Of a stretch of DNA of 64,000 bases, positions 1 to 8,286 are shown one piece after another (within the stretch, counting starts at the first letter, position 1; every line of letters starts with the position of its first letter). Below the pieces are notes generated by a model. That model saw only the letters and a program-made list of their open reading frames with translations, was not told the origin of the DNA and searched no databases. The translations under genes were made by a program, and so were the position numbers. The stretch is from NCBI GenBank assembly GCA_040766585.1, contig JAXGQE010000007.1, positions 1 to 64,000 of the forward strand, written 5' to 3'. This DNA is from JAXGQE01 sp040766585. Lineage in GTDB: Bacteria > Bacillota > SLNR01.

Positions 1-1
1 G

Positions 2-82
2 GGAGTTCCTGTGTATGATAGCGTACAAGACGGCGGAGTTGATCTTTGGAAACGGGTCCGCGATTATTTCCATCTGAATTGA
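2..82 (+). CDS. C-terminal end of an upstream gene, product unknown
   Basis: An open frame runs from the window edge for 26 codons and stops at TGA 80-82. The visible tail includes DGGVDLWKRVRDYF. It is too short to assign. The stop lies only about 10 bases before the rluB start, so the two genes are probably co-transcribed. The 5' part is outside the window. Confidence 0.5.
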   Translation, partial: GVPVYDSVQDGGVDLWKRVRDYFHLN

Positions 83-92
83 GGTGGTTTCA

Positions 93-818
93 TTGGAAGA
101 AAGACTGCAAAAATACATGGCGTCATGCGGAGTCGCATCCCGACGAGAATCCGAGAAAATGATACTGGACGGGCGGGTTGCTGTAAATGGTATGCCCGTA
201 TTTGAACTGGGATTCAAAGTGAATCCGGATATTGACCGGGTGTCTGTAGATGGTACGATCATCAAGAAGGAAGAAGAATTCATGGTGGTACTCTTAAATA
301 AGCCGGCCGGGTACATTTCTTCTGCATCCGATGAGCGGGGGAGGAAAACTGTGATGGATTTGGTCCACAACATCCCGCTGCGACTCTATCCGGTGGGACG
401 ATTGGATGCCGATACTGAAGGTTTGATTCTTCTCACCAATGATGGTGAGCTATCCTACCGCCTTACTCATCCAAGATTCGGTGTTACCAAAACATACAGA
501 GTGATTCTACATGGAAAGGTATCCCCTGCAACTGTACAGGACTGGGAGTCGGGAATTTTGCTGGAAGATGGAAAGACATCCCCGGCGAAAGTGGATCTCA
601 TCTATGCACGAGACGACTTATCGGAAATGCTGATTACTATCCATGAAGGGAAAAACAGACAGATACGGCGGATGGCTAGGGCTACAGGCCATCATGTTTA
701 TTGTCTGGAGCGTATTATGTATTCATTTTTGACACTCGATGAAGTCCCTCGTGGGCAGTACCGTTTACTCACAGCGACTGAGATAGCTAATCTGCGCAGC
801 CAAGTGAATCTGTCTTGA
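93..818 (+). CDS. rluB: Pseudouridine synthase of the RsuA/RluB family
   Basis: Predicted 241-residue enzyme that isomerises a uridine in rRNA (23S if truly RluB). An S4 RNA-binding domain fills roughly residues 1-60 (ERLQKYMASCGVASRRESE). The catalytic motif GRLDADTEGLILLTNDG supplies the conserved Asp, and GKNRQIRRM near the C-terminus is typical of the family. I place the start at TTG 93: the ribosome site GAGGTGG (81-87) sits about 5 bases before it, and known family members begin MEERLQK. A GTG at 84 is possible but lies inside the ribosome site. RsuA and RluB specificities cannot be separated from sequence alone. Confidence 0.88.
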   Translation: MEERLQKYMASCGVASRRESEKMILDGRVAVNGMPVFELGFKVNPDIDRVSVDGTIIKKEEEFMVVLLNKPAGYISSASDERGRKTVMDLVHNIPLRLYPVGRLDADTEGLILLTNDGELSYRLTHPRFGVTKTYRVILHGKVSPATVQDWESGILLEDGKTSPAKVDLIYARDDLSEMLITIHEGKNRQIRRMARATGHHVYCLERIMYSFLTLDEVPRGQYRLLTATEIANLRSQVNLS

Positions 819-843
819 TTAATCCAGGCACATACTATATAAT
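815..843 (+). promoter_or_regulatory. Promoter of the B12 operon
   Basis: TTGATT at 815-820 and TATAAT at 838-843 are separated by 17 bases and lie just before the cobalamin riboswitch. The -35 overlaps the end of rluB. Confidence 0.7.
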
Positions 844-859
844 CGAGTTAACTGAATAA

Positions 860-1035
860 AGTAGTCAGGTGCCCATACTGGGATAATAGGGAAGTCCGAA
901 AACACTTTTTTGTAATCGGCGCGGTCCCGCCACTGTATACAGGGACACACGCAATACGCCACTGCATTATGCGGGAAGGCAGCGATGTGGATGAACTGGA
1001 GCCAGGAAACCTGCCTGACTGCATTCCGCAGAACC
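860..1035 (+). ncRNA. Cobalamin riboswitch
   Basis: Contains the B12-box landmarks in order: CAGGTGCCC near 866, ATAGGGAAGTCCG near 886, GCGGTCCCGCCACTGT near 919 and GAGCCAGGAAACCTGCC near 1000. It lies between a promoter and a terminator at the head of a B12 uptake operon, so it should reduce readthrough when adenosylcobalamin is abundant. The outer P1 boundaries are approximate. Confidence 0.95.
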
Positions 1036-1097
1036 TTCGACGGAAAGGGGGCGTGCAGCAGTGATGCACCAGATGAGAATTCGTGATCAATTTCTCT

Positions 1098-1127
1098 AAC
1101 CCGCCATTTTCGAGATGGCGGGTTTTA
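1098..1127 (+). terminator. Riboswitch expression-platform terminator
   Basis: AACCCGCCAT (1098-1107) pairs with ATGGCGGGTT (1115-1124) and is followed by T residues. It lies just downstream of the cobalamin aptamer and 26 bases before btuF, as expected for transcriptional control. Confidence 0.88.
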
Positions 1128-1152
1128 TAATTTGAAAGGATGTGAACGAAGA

Positions 1153-2079
1153 ATGAAACGATCAGTGTGTCTTATCTTAGTGATCATGGTGTTGCTTCTA
1201 TGTGTGTCAGGATGCAGCAACATAGACAATGATGCAGATCCCATTCAATATCCGTATGCTTTGATTGATGATGCGGGTCGAACCATCACCATAGAAGAAG
1301 TTCCGGTTAGGATCATTAGCTTCTCACCCGCCCACACAGAGACTTTGATTGCATTCGGACTGTTGGAGAATCTGGTCGGGGTCGACGACTGGAGCAATTA
1401 TCCTGAGGCAACACAAGGTATCGAAAAAGTTGGAGACACTTTCTCACCCAATTATGAGGTAATCGTAGGGTTGAATCCGGATCTGGTAATAACCGTAGGG
1501 TCTGCTGACACATCGTTTGTTAGCCGACTGGATGAACTCGGTATTCCGGTACTGGTGCTTCAAGCAGAATCTCTTGAAGACATTCTGGACGATATGATAA
1601 CGATTGGTGAAGTATGCGGGGTTCAGGAAACGGCCCATGCATTGGTCCAGGACTTACAGAACCGTATGGATCAGGTGAAGGACATGGTAACAACGATTCC
1701 GGAAGACCAGCGAGTTAGTGTTTTCTATGAAGTTTCCCCTCCAGGCGTCTGGGGTCTATGGACAGTGGGACCGGAATCATATATCCATGATATGATTGAG
1801 ACTGCTGGAGGAAAGAATGTTTCATCGGATACAGAAGGGGACTATTTTAGCTACAGCGAGGAAGTTTTGCTGGAGAAAGACCCTCAAGTAATTATTACAC
1901 CCAATACAGAGACCCCGGAAGATATTGCAGCGGGGCTCAGACCTGCTTGGCAGACTATGAATGCTGTTCAAAACGGACGAATTTATTGGATCGATGCAGA
2001 TGTTGTATCAAGGCCCGGCCCGCGGATTGTGGATGCGCTGGAGACTATCGCCCAATATTTGTATCCCGAGTATTTCTGA
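1153..2079 (+). CDS. btuF: Cobalamin ABC transporter substrate-binding lipoprotein
   Basis: Predicted 308-residue lipoprotein that captures cobalamin or a corrinoid at the outer face of the membrane and delivers it to BtuC. The N-terminus is a lipoprotein signal with a hydrophobic core and the lipobox VSGC at about residues 19-22. The rest matches the periplasmic-binding domain of the BtuF/FhuD class (RIISFSPAHTETLIAFG; NPDLVITVG). A TTG at 1132 is in frame, but ATG 1153 gives a normal signal peptide. It is the first gene after the cobalamin riboswitch, and that context supports B12 over iron-siderophore as substrate. Confidence 0.88.
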   Translation: MKRSVCLILVIMVLLLCVSGCSNIDNDADPIQYPYALIDDAGRTITIEEVPVRIISFSPAHTETLIAFGLLENLVGVDDWSNYPEATQGIEKVGDTFSPNYEVIVGLNPDLVITVGSADTSFVSRLDELGIPVLVLQAESLEDILDDMITIGEVCGVQETAHALVQDLQNRMDQVKDMVTTIPEDQRVSVFYEVSPPGVWGLWTVGPESYIHDMIETAGGKNVSSDTEGDYFSYSEEVLLEKDPQVIITPNTETPEDIAAGLRPAWQTMNAVQNGRIYWIDADVVSRPGPRIVDALETIAQYLYPEYF

Positions 2080-2111
2080 TTGGATGAGTTTGACAGCAGA
2101 GGGGGGATTTG

Positions 2112-3158
2112 ATGAATCAGCCTCATGAATATTCAGAATCGAATTCAAAAAAACCATATATGGTCCTGATTTCGATGGTGCTGATCCTTCTAGCTGCAAT
2201 GATAATCGCCTCCGGCCTGGGAGCCGTGCCCATATCGCCTGTCGAGACACTTCGCATCTTGTTTCACGGAGTACTTCCATCGATTGTGGGACCGCCTCAA
2301 TCAGCCGCTCATCAACAAATATTTTTGGCAATTCGATTCCCACGGGTTATTTTGGCAGCGCTGGTTGGAGCTGCATTGAGCGTTTCGGGGGCCACACTCC
2401 AGGGTGTTTTGCGAAACCCGTTGGCCGATCCTTACCTGATCGGGCTTTCATCAGGAGCTGCTTTGGGAGCGACAATTGGAATTATTATCCGCAAGAGTGT
2501 CGATTTTTTAGGATTCTCTGTTATCCCGATATTTGCTTTCTTCGGGGGGATACTGAGTTTGGGTGTAGTCTTTTTGCTGGCAAGTAAAAACGGCAAAATG
2601 ACAGTAACCAATTTGATTCTGGCAGGAATTGCATCCAGTGCATTCTTCTCTGCCATCGTATCGCTTCTCATAGTACTGCATGGGGACAGGTTAGAAGAGA
2701 TCGTATTTTGGATGATGGGTGGTCTGACTCAGGCGACATGGAATGCCGTATGGTCGGTATCTCTTTATCTGGTTCCAGGCACTGTTCTTATCTACCTGCA
2801 CTGGAGAGCAATGAATATCATGATGCTGGGAGAGTCACAAGCCCATTACCTGGGCATGAATGTTGAAGCGGTGAAAAGGGTTTTGCTGGTTGCTGCGACC
2901 TTTGTCACAGCCGCAGCTGTATCGGTAACCGGCTTAATCGGCTTCGTTGGTTTAATCGTGCCCCATATGTTCCGAAGACTGGTCGGATCTGACCACCGGA
3001 TACTCTTGCCGGCTTCTTTACTGGGAGGGGCTATTTTGATGGTGATGGCAGATGCTTTGGCGCGGCTTTGCCTGATGCCTAGGGAAATACCGGTCGGGGT
3101 AGTAACTGCCCTAACCGGTGCACCCTTTTTCTTGTTTCTTCTAAAAAGGCAATCATGA
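2112..3158 (+). CDS. btuC: Cobalamin ABC transporter permease
   Basis: Predicted 348-residue integral membrane protein of the FecCD/BtuC family with about ten hydrophobic segments. Family signatures are visible: RFPRVILAALVGAALSVSGA, LRNPLADPYLIGLSSGAALGA and GLIGFVGLIVPHMFRRLVG, the last being the loop that contacts the ATPase. A run of six G residues ending at 2106 is the ribosome site, and ATG 2112 is preferred over the adjacent TTG 2109. Its stop overlaps an ATG of the ATPase gene (ATGA at 3155), showing an operon. Family members also carry haem and siderophores; the riboswitch points to corrinoid. Confidence 0.9.
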   Translation: MNQPHEYSESNSKKPYMVLISMVLILLAAMIIASGLGAVPISPVETLRILFHGVLPSIVGPPQSAAHQQIFLAIRFPRVILAALVGAALSVSGATLQGVLRNPLADPYLIGLSSGAALGATIGIIIRKSVDFLGFSVIPIFAFFGGILSLGVVFLLASKNGKMTVTNLILAGIASSAFFSAIVSLLIVLHGDRLEEIVFWMMGGLTQATWNAVWSVSLYLVPGTVLIYLHWRAMNIMMLGESQAHYLGMNVEAVKRVLLVAATFVTAAAVSVTGLIGFVGLIVPHMFRRLVGSDHRILLPASLLGGAILMVMADALARLCLMPREIPVGVVTALTGAPFFLFLLKRQS

Positions 3159-3175
3159 AAGCGGGGGAAATTGCG

Positions 3176-4462
3176 ATGGGTAACATAGTCTTGGAAATCG
3201 AAGGGGTCAGCACATCGTATGATTCTTCTCCTGCGCTGAACAATCTCCAGTTCCATGTTCACCACGGCGAATTAATTGGCATTGTAGGACCCAACGGATC
3301 CGGGAAAAGCACCCTGCTGGGAAATATTGGTCGTCTTATCCCTTACCAAAGCGGGCAAGTGCTATTTAATGAAAGGGATCTGCTTAGCTATTCCCAAAGA
3401 GAAGCAGCACAAAAGATTGGTGCGGTCAGTCAGGAATATCCAGATGAGATAGATTTTTCAGTATACGATGTAGTCATGATGGGCCGCTATCCACATTGGA
3501 GATTCCTGCAGCGAGAATCTGCAGAAGACAGAATGATTGTCGAAGATGCGCTCAATAGAACCGGGATTACGGATCTTCAGAACCGTAAGGTGAAAAACCT
3601 TAGCGGAGGTGAAAGACAGCGTGTGTTTATCGCCCAGGCTGTCGCTCAAAACCCGGCTGTTTTGCTGATGGATGAACCCACGTCGCACTTGGATATTCGA
3701 TTTCAAATTGAAATCATGGATGCTATTCAGGAATTAAATCGAAATCATAGTATTACAGTTATCGCCGCGATGCACGATATAAATCTGGCCGCTCATTACT
3801 GCGACAGAATATTGATCTTAAAGCAAGGTAGTATTGTTGCATTCGGAAGCCCTCGGGAGGTAATTCAAAAGAGCCTAATCGAAGAAGTCTATGGATGCCA
3901 GGTTATCATTACAGAACATCCCATCGATAAGACTCCATATGTTGTGCTGTATTCTCAAAAAGGATACAATCCATCAAGAGACAGCGGATGTGATACCCAT
4001 TCAGTTCATCTAATCTGCGGCGGAGGAAGTGGCGCTGAACTGATGAATCGATTAACCGGCTCTGGCTACCAGGTAACTGCCGGAGTATTAAACATTGGGG
4101 ATAGTGATTGGTATACAGCCAGAGAACTGGGAATCCAAGTGGTTGAGGAGACCCCTTTTTCACACATAACCGTGCAGAAAAAAGAGGAGAACATGAACTT
4201 GGCGAGAAAATGTGACATAGTTATTGTCGCACCAGTCCCATTTGGGGTAGGAAACCTGCCCAATGCAGAAATTTTAATGCCCCTGAACTGTGAAGGGGTA
4301 CCTATTGTACTTGTTGATCCGAACAGCATGGATACAAGGGATTACACCCAGGGAGAAGCAATAAAAATACTTGATGCGATTCGTAAGAGGACCGGTGTTT
4401 ACACAGCGGGTTTGCAGAATATCGAGAATACTCTGGCAGAAATTTTGAAAGAAGGTGACTAG
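3176..4462 (+). CDS. btuD: Cobalamin ABC transporter ATPase with C-terminal extra domain
   Basis: Predicted 428-residue protein. Residues 1 to about 255 form an ABC ATPase: Walker A GPNGSGKSTL, signature LSGGERQR, Walker B VLLMDEPTSHLD and a switch His in AAMHD. About 160 extra residues follow, starting near HLICGGGSGAELMNRL and resembling a nucleotide-binding alpha/beta fold (CDIVIVAPVPFGVGNL). Typical BtuD proteins end after the first domain. The start is either ATG 3155, overlapping btuC, or ATG 3176; the latter has GCGGGGGA upstream and is preferred. The added domain may act in corrinoid handling, which is inference. Confidence 0.87.
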   Translation: MGNIVLEIEGVSTSYDSSPALNNLQFHVHHGELIGIVGPNGSGKSTLLGNIGRLIPYQSGQVLFNERDLLSYSQREAAQKIGAVSQEYPDEIDFSVYDVVMMGRYPHWRFLQRESAEDRMIVEDALNRTGITDLQNRKVKNLSGGERQRVFIAQAVAQNPAVLLMDEPTSHLDIRFQIEIMDAIQELNRNHSITVIAAMHDINLAAHYCDRILILKQGSIVAFGSPREVIQKSLIEEVYGCQVIITEHPIDKTPYVVLYSQKGYNPSRDSGCDTHSVHLICGGGSGAELMNRLTGSGYQVTAGVLNIGDSDWYTARELGIQVVEETPFSHITVQKKEENMNLARKCDIVIVAPVPFGVGNLPNAEILMPLNCEGVPIVLVDPNSMDTRDYTQGEAIKILDAIRKRTGVYTAGLQNIENTLAEILKEGD

Positions 4463-5056
4463 ATGGAAAATCGCATTGTTCCCGGTCTTATTCAGGTCTA
4501 TACCGGAGATAGCAAAGGGAAGACAACGGCTGCCTTGGGGCAGGCATTCCGGGCGCTGGGTCATGGGTTCCACATCGGGATGGTTCAGTTTATGAAAGGA
4601 ACGACCTATACCGGTGAGATTTATGCAGCCGAAAGATTATTTCCATATTTTCAGATTTATTCATACGGCCGTGGATGCAAAAAAGCGGCCATGATCAAAT
4701 CAGGCGATGCTCAATGCGATGCTTGCATGGAATGTTTTGTTCTGCCGGGGAATATCGAAGAAAACGATTGGACTACTCTGCGAAAAGCGTATGCAAGAGC
4801 GGAGAAGATGCTTCAGGATCCCTGGTTCGACATCGTTATTCTGGATGAAATTAGTGCCCCCTATAATCTGGGCATGATGGATCATGATGAGTTGGCTGCC
4901 CTGCTGGCTTTGAAATCCGATTCCGTGGAGCTCATACTGACCGGTCGGACGATGCCGCAATGGGTTGTTGATCATGCTGATCTGGTTACGGAAATGAAAA
5001 TGGTCAAACATCCTTTCCAATCGGGAATACCCAGCAGACGGGGGATTGAGTATTAG
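4463..5056 (+). CDS. cobO: Cob(I)alamin adenosyltransferase, CobO/CobA type
   Basis: Predicted 197-residue enzyme that transfers the adenosyl group of ATP to cob(I)alamin or cobinamide. The P-loop YTGDSKGKTTAALGQAFRA lies at residues 12-30 and the Walker B-like WFDIVILDEI near residue 124. A Cys-containing insert (CDACMECF) around residue 85 is not general in the family and might bind a metal. ATG 4463 follows the btuD stop directly, so translation is probably coupled. With the transporter upstream, this completes salvage of imported corrinoid to the coenzyme form. Confidence 0.9.
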   Translation: MENRIVPGLIQVYTGDSKGKTTAALGQAFRALGHGFHIGMVQFMKGTTYTGEIYAAERLFPYFQIYSYGRGCKKAAMIKSGDAQCDACMECFVLPGNIEENDWTTLRKAYARAEKMLQDPWFDIVILDEISAPYNLGMMDHDELAALLALKSDSVELILTGRTMPQWVVDHADLVTEMKMVKHPFQSGIPSRRGIEY

Positions 5057-5065
5057 CGTGGGGGT

Positions 5066-5686
5066 ATGAAAGTGTCAGATATCAAATTGTATATTGTACG
5101 CCACGGAGCTACGATCTGGAACAAAGAGACAAGATATCAAGGGCAGACGGATGTACCGCTGAGTACAGATGGTGAACAGCAAGCAGAAAAAATTGCTCGT
5201 CGGTTTGCCAGTGAAGAAATTGAAGCAGTGTATTCAAGCCCACTAAAGCGAGCTTTGGACACGGCTCAAACGATAGCTCGGCCCCACAAGCTTTCCGTGG
5301 GGGTTTTACAGGGAATGAAAGAGATTGGTTTTGGAGACTGGGAAGGACAGGCCTATACTCATGTCCGCGATCAGTATTCCGAAGAATTACGGCAGTGGAT
5401 TCATGATCCTCTCAGTTACAATATCCCCAATGGGGAACCCCTCCCAAAGCTGAGAATCAGAGTGGAAGAATCCCTTCAGGAGATTCTGTCACAGCATCCA
5501 ACCGGTAATATCGTACTGGTTGCTCACAGCGGCACGATTCGAATGCTTTTTTGCATCATGCTGAAAATGGATCTATCTGCATTCTGGCATATTATGCAAT
5601 ACAATGCAGCGGTTAATGTTATTCACTTTCGCCACGGGGTTCCCACTGTCTTTGGCATGAACGATGTGTCACACCTGATAGATTGA
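5066..5686 (+). CDS. cobC: Histidine phosphatase, probably alpha-ribazole phosphatase
   Basis: Predicted 206-residue phosphatase of the phosphoglycerate-mutase fold. The catalytic RHG motif is at the N-terminus (YIVRHGATIWN) and the second His is in VLVAHSGTIRM. It is the last gene of the riboswitch operon and starts 9 bases after cobO, which supports removal of phosphate from alpha-ribazole 5'-phosphate during nucleotide-loop assembly. A general sugar-phosphate phosphatase cannot be excluded on motif evidence alone. A terminator follows at once. Confidence 0.75.
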   Translation: MKVSDIKLYIVRHGATIWNKETRYQGQTDVPLSTDGEQQAEKIARRFASEEIEAVYSSPLKRALDTAQTIARPHKLSVGVLQGMKEIGFGDWEGQAYTHVRDQYSEELRQWIHDPLSYNIPNGEPLPKLRIRVEESLQEILSQHPTGNIVLVAHSGTIRMLFCIMLKMDLSAFWHIMQYNAAVNVIHFRHGVPTVFGMNDVSHLID

Positions 5687-5713
5687 CAAAAGGATCTGCT
5701 TGCAGATCCTTTT
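5687..5713 (+). terminator. Terminator of the B12 operon
   Basis: AAAAGGATCTGC (5688-5699) and GCAGATCCTTTT (5702-5713) form a perfect 12-bp stem with a two-base loop and a T tail, directly after the cobC stop. Confidence 0.9.
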
Positions 5714-5721
5714 CGCTTATA

Positions 5722-5750
5722 TTGTCACTCACCATATCAAATGATAGAAT
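5722..5750 (+). promoter_or_regulatory. Promoter of the D-aminoacylase operon
   Basis: TTGTCA (5722-5727) and TAGAAT (5745-5750) have a 17-base spacer and lie between the previous terminator and the gene at 5781. Confidence 0.6.
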
Positions 5751-5780
5751 GAGGATGAAACGTCAAGGGAGGGACACGAA

Positions 5781-7370
5781 ATGTTGGATGTAATAATCTC
5801 TAAAGGAATGATACTGGATGGAACGGGGAGTCCGTGGTATCGGGCAGACATCGGAATATCGGAGGGTAAAATCCAAGTAATATCTCATGACCTGTCCCAT
5901 GAAGAAACTCAATCATGGATCCAGGCGGAGGGTCTGACAGTTGCACCCGGATTTATTGATATGCATAGTCATTCGGATATTATGTTATTCGAGAACCCAA
6001 CTGCAGATGCAAAAATCCACCAGGGAATTACATCTGAACTTTTGGGACAGGATGGAATCGGTGTTGCACCCATCAGCCAAAAAAATCTTTCCAATTGGCA
6101 CAAAGTGCTCTCAGGTTTGGCAGGCACACCCGATATTGAATGGACATGGCGCAGTTTTGGTGATTATCTGAAAGCGCTGGACAATTTGAAAACTTCCACA
6201 AATCCAATTGTTCTGGCGACACACGGCGCAATCCGCCAGGAAGTTATAGGATTGGACAACCGCCGTGCTAGCCCTTATGAATTGGCAAAGATGAAAGAAC
6301 TGACTTCGGATGCCATGATAGAAGGTGCTGTGGGGATGTCGTTGGGATTAATATACCTTCCCTGTTTTTACGCAGACAGGAATGAGCTGGAGGATGTCTT
6401 TTCAGTTTGCGGTGAGTATAATGGGTTTATGGTGGTGCATATACGAAATGAAGCGGAGCTGGCTGAAGAGGCGATGCAGGAAGTAATGGACATCACCCAG
6501 GCAGCCGGCATACCTCTTCATATATCCCATTTTAAAACAGCTGGGAAGGCAAACTGGCATAAAGTAGAGAAAATGATTGCTATGGCAGAAAAGGCCAGGA
6601 GCAAAGGCCATGAAGTGACTTTCGATCAGTATCCGTATATTGCTGGAAGCACAATGTTTTTTGCCATTTTGCCTCAGTGGGCTCTGGAAGGCGGCGCAAA
6701 AAATATGCTGATGCGGCTGAATGACAGCGTTTTGAGGGACAAAATCCGGGAGGACATTGAAAATGGGATCCCGGGCTGGCAGAATATGGCCAAAGATACA
6801 GGGTGGGATGGGGTTCTGATCACAGCTGTAAATAGTGAAAAGAATAAGCATATGGAAGGAAAATTCATGTCCCAAATAGCCCATGAAATGGAAAAAGACC
6901 CCATTGTGGCTGCCATGGATTTGCTTTTGGAAGAAGAAGCTGCTGTAGGAATGGCTACTTTTGCTCAAAGTGAAGACAATGTGAGAAGAGTTTTAAAGCA
7001 TGACTATCAGATGCCCTGCACGGATGGGCTGCTGGGCGGAAAGCCCCACCCCCGAGTCTATGGGACGTACCCGCGGATATTGGGGAAGTATGTTCGGCAA
7101 GAATCAGTTCTTTCTCTTCCTCAGGCCATTCGGAAGATGACATCCTTTCCTGCTCAGCGGTTGGGTTTAAAAGATCGCGGGCTGATTCGGGAGGGGATGG
7201 CGGCTGATATAACCGTATTTAATGCGAACACAGTTATTGATCGCGCTACCTTTGAAAATCCACGCCAGTACCCTGTGGGAATAGAGTATGTGCTGGTAAA
7301 TGGCGAGACGGTGATTTCACGAGGCGTTCACACCGGGAAAAGACCCGGACGTGTTTTGCGGAGGGTGTAA
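5781..7370 (+). CDS. N-acyl-D-amino-acid deacylase (D-aminoacylase)
   Basis: Predicted 529-residue amidohydrolase-superfamily enzyme that releases D-amino acids from N-acyl derivatives. The N-terminal beta sandwich (DVIISKGMILDGTGSPWYRA) leads to the metal motif APGFIDMHSHSD. Further landmarks are HIRNEAE, PLHISHFKTAGKANW, DQYPY and a C-terminal GLKDRGLIREGMAADITVF. Length and motif order match D-aminoacylases and related dihydroorotase-like deacylases. GGGAGGG before ATG 5781 is a strong ribosome site. It heads an operon with a MazG-like gene two bases downstream. The exact acyl or amino-acid preference is unknown. Confidence 0.85.
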   Translation: MLDVIISKGMILDGTGSPWYRADIGISEGKIQVISHDLSHEETQSWIQAEGLTVAPGFIDMHSHSDIMLFENPTADAKIHQGITSELLGQDGIGVAPISQKNLSNWHKVLSGLAGTPDIEWTWRSFGDYLKALDNLKTSTNPIVLATHGAIRQEVIGLDNRRASPYELAKMKELTSDAMIEGAVGMSLGLIYLPCFYADRNELEDVFSVCGEYNGFMVVHIRNEAELAEEAMQEVMDITQAAGIPLHISHFKTAGKANWHKVEKMIAMAEKARSKGHEVTFDQYPYIAGSTMFFAILPQWALEGGAKNMLMRLNDSVLRDKIREDIENGIPGWQNMAKDTGWDGVLITAVNSEKNKHMEGKFMSQIAHEMEKDPIVAAMDLLLEEEAAVGMATFAQSEDNVRRVLKHDYQMPCTDGLLGGKPHPRVYGTYPRILGKYVRQESVLSLPQAIRKMTSFPAQRLGLKDRGLIREGMAADITVFNANTVIDRATFENPRQYPVGIEYVLVNGETVISRGVHTGKRPGRVLRRV

Positions 7371-7372
7371 GT

Positions 7373-7708
7373 ATGGATACAAAGAAAATGCAGTTCGTTG
7401 TAGATCAATGGATCACACAGTTTGAAGAAGGATATTGGAAACCCTTATCAATTATGGCTCGTCTTACCGAAGAAGTCGGTGAATTGGCAAGGGAAGTGAA
7501 TCATCGTTTTGGGGAAAAGCCGAAGAAAGCTACGGAAGCTGAAACAGACTTGGAGATGGAATTGGGGGATGTCCTGTTTGTTTTGACCTGCTTTGCCAAC
7601 TCACAGAATATATCACTGGAAAACGCTTTCCAGCGTGTTATGAAAAAGTATCAAAGCAGGGATTTAGCCCGGTGGACATTGAAAACAGATAAGGAGGAGT
7701 CAGAATGA
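7373..7708 (+). CDS. MazG-like nucleotide pyrophosphohydrolase
   Basis: Predicted 111-residue all-helical protein of the MazG/YpjD type, which hydrolyses nucleoside triphosphates to the monophosphate plus pyrophosphate. The metal-binding acidic motifs are visible as LTEEVGELAREV and, about 35 residues later, LEMELGDVLFVLTC. The start is 2 bases after the D-aminoacylase stop and the end overlaps the next gene by 4 bases. Its role in this operon is not obvious; such house-cleaning genes often sit in unrelated operons. Confidence 0.8.
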   Translation: MDTKKMQFVVDQWITQFEEGYWKPLSIMARLTEEVGELAREVNHRFGEKPKKATEAETDLEMELGDVLFVLTCFANSQNISLENAFQRVMKKYQSRDLARWTLKTDKEESE

Positions 7709-8259
7709 GTGCACAGAATAAGAGATCTCTACCGATTGGGACCGTGCTGCTTCCCGTCCCGGCTGTTATGGTAAGCTGCGGAGAACTGGGAAAAAGTGAA
7801 AACATTATTACCATTGCATGGGTTGGAACTGTCTGTTCCGATCCGCCCATGATTGCCATTGGTGTTAGACCCGAAAGACATTCGTACCACCTCATCGAAA
7901 AGAGCAAGGAGTTTGTGGTCAATATACCCAGTGTGGCGACTGTACCTGCTGTTCAGCAATGCGGCATCCTATCCGGCAAAGATGGCAACAAATTTTCTGC
8001 AGCAAATCTTACTGGCCAAACAGCGACGATTGTATCTGCGCCTTTGATCAAAGAATGCCCGGTTAATATTGAATGCAAGGTTGTCAATTCACTGAATCTG
8101 GGCAGCCATATATTATTCATCGGCGAAGTCGTGGCTGTACATGCCGATGAAAATGTTATCAAACCCAATGGAGGTCTTGATGTGGAAAAAATCAATCCAA
8201 TCGCCTATGCAGCAGGTGAATACTGGAATATCGGAGATAAAATAACTATTAAAGAATGA
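7705..8259 (+). CDS. Flavin reductase family protein (FMN-binding split barrel)
   Basis: Predicted 184-residue protein of the flavin reductase-like family. Typical features are PAVMVSCG near the N-terminus, ITIAWVGTVCSDPPMIAIGV and the following RHSYHLIEKSKEFVVNIP, the FMN-contact region. Members bind FMN and act as oxidoreductases or, in anaerobes, as flavoredoxin-like electron carriers. ATG 7705 overlaps the preceding stop. The electron donor and the link to the aminoacylase operon cannot be read from sequence. Confidence 0.85.
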   Translation: MSAQNKRSLPIGTVLLPVPAVMVSCGELGKSENIITIAWVGTVCSDPPMIAIGVRPERHSYHLIEKSKEFVVNIPSVATVPAVQQCGILSGKDGNKFSAANLTGQTATIVSAPLIKECPVNIECKVVNSLNLGSHILFIGEVVAVHADENVIKPNGGLDVEKINPIAYAAGEYWNIGDKITIKE

Positions 8260-8286
8260 CTGCATAGGGCTAAAGGAGGCTTAAGT

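Noticed and set aside
848..1090. Open frame of 80 codons on the - strand over the leader of btuF
   Set aside because: It lies wholly in the cobalamin riboswitch; its codons reflect structured RNA, not protein.
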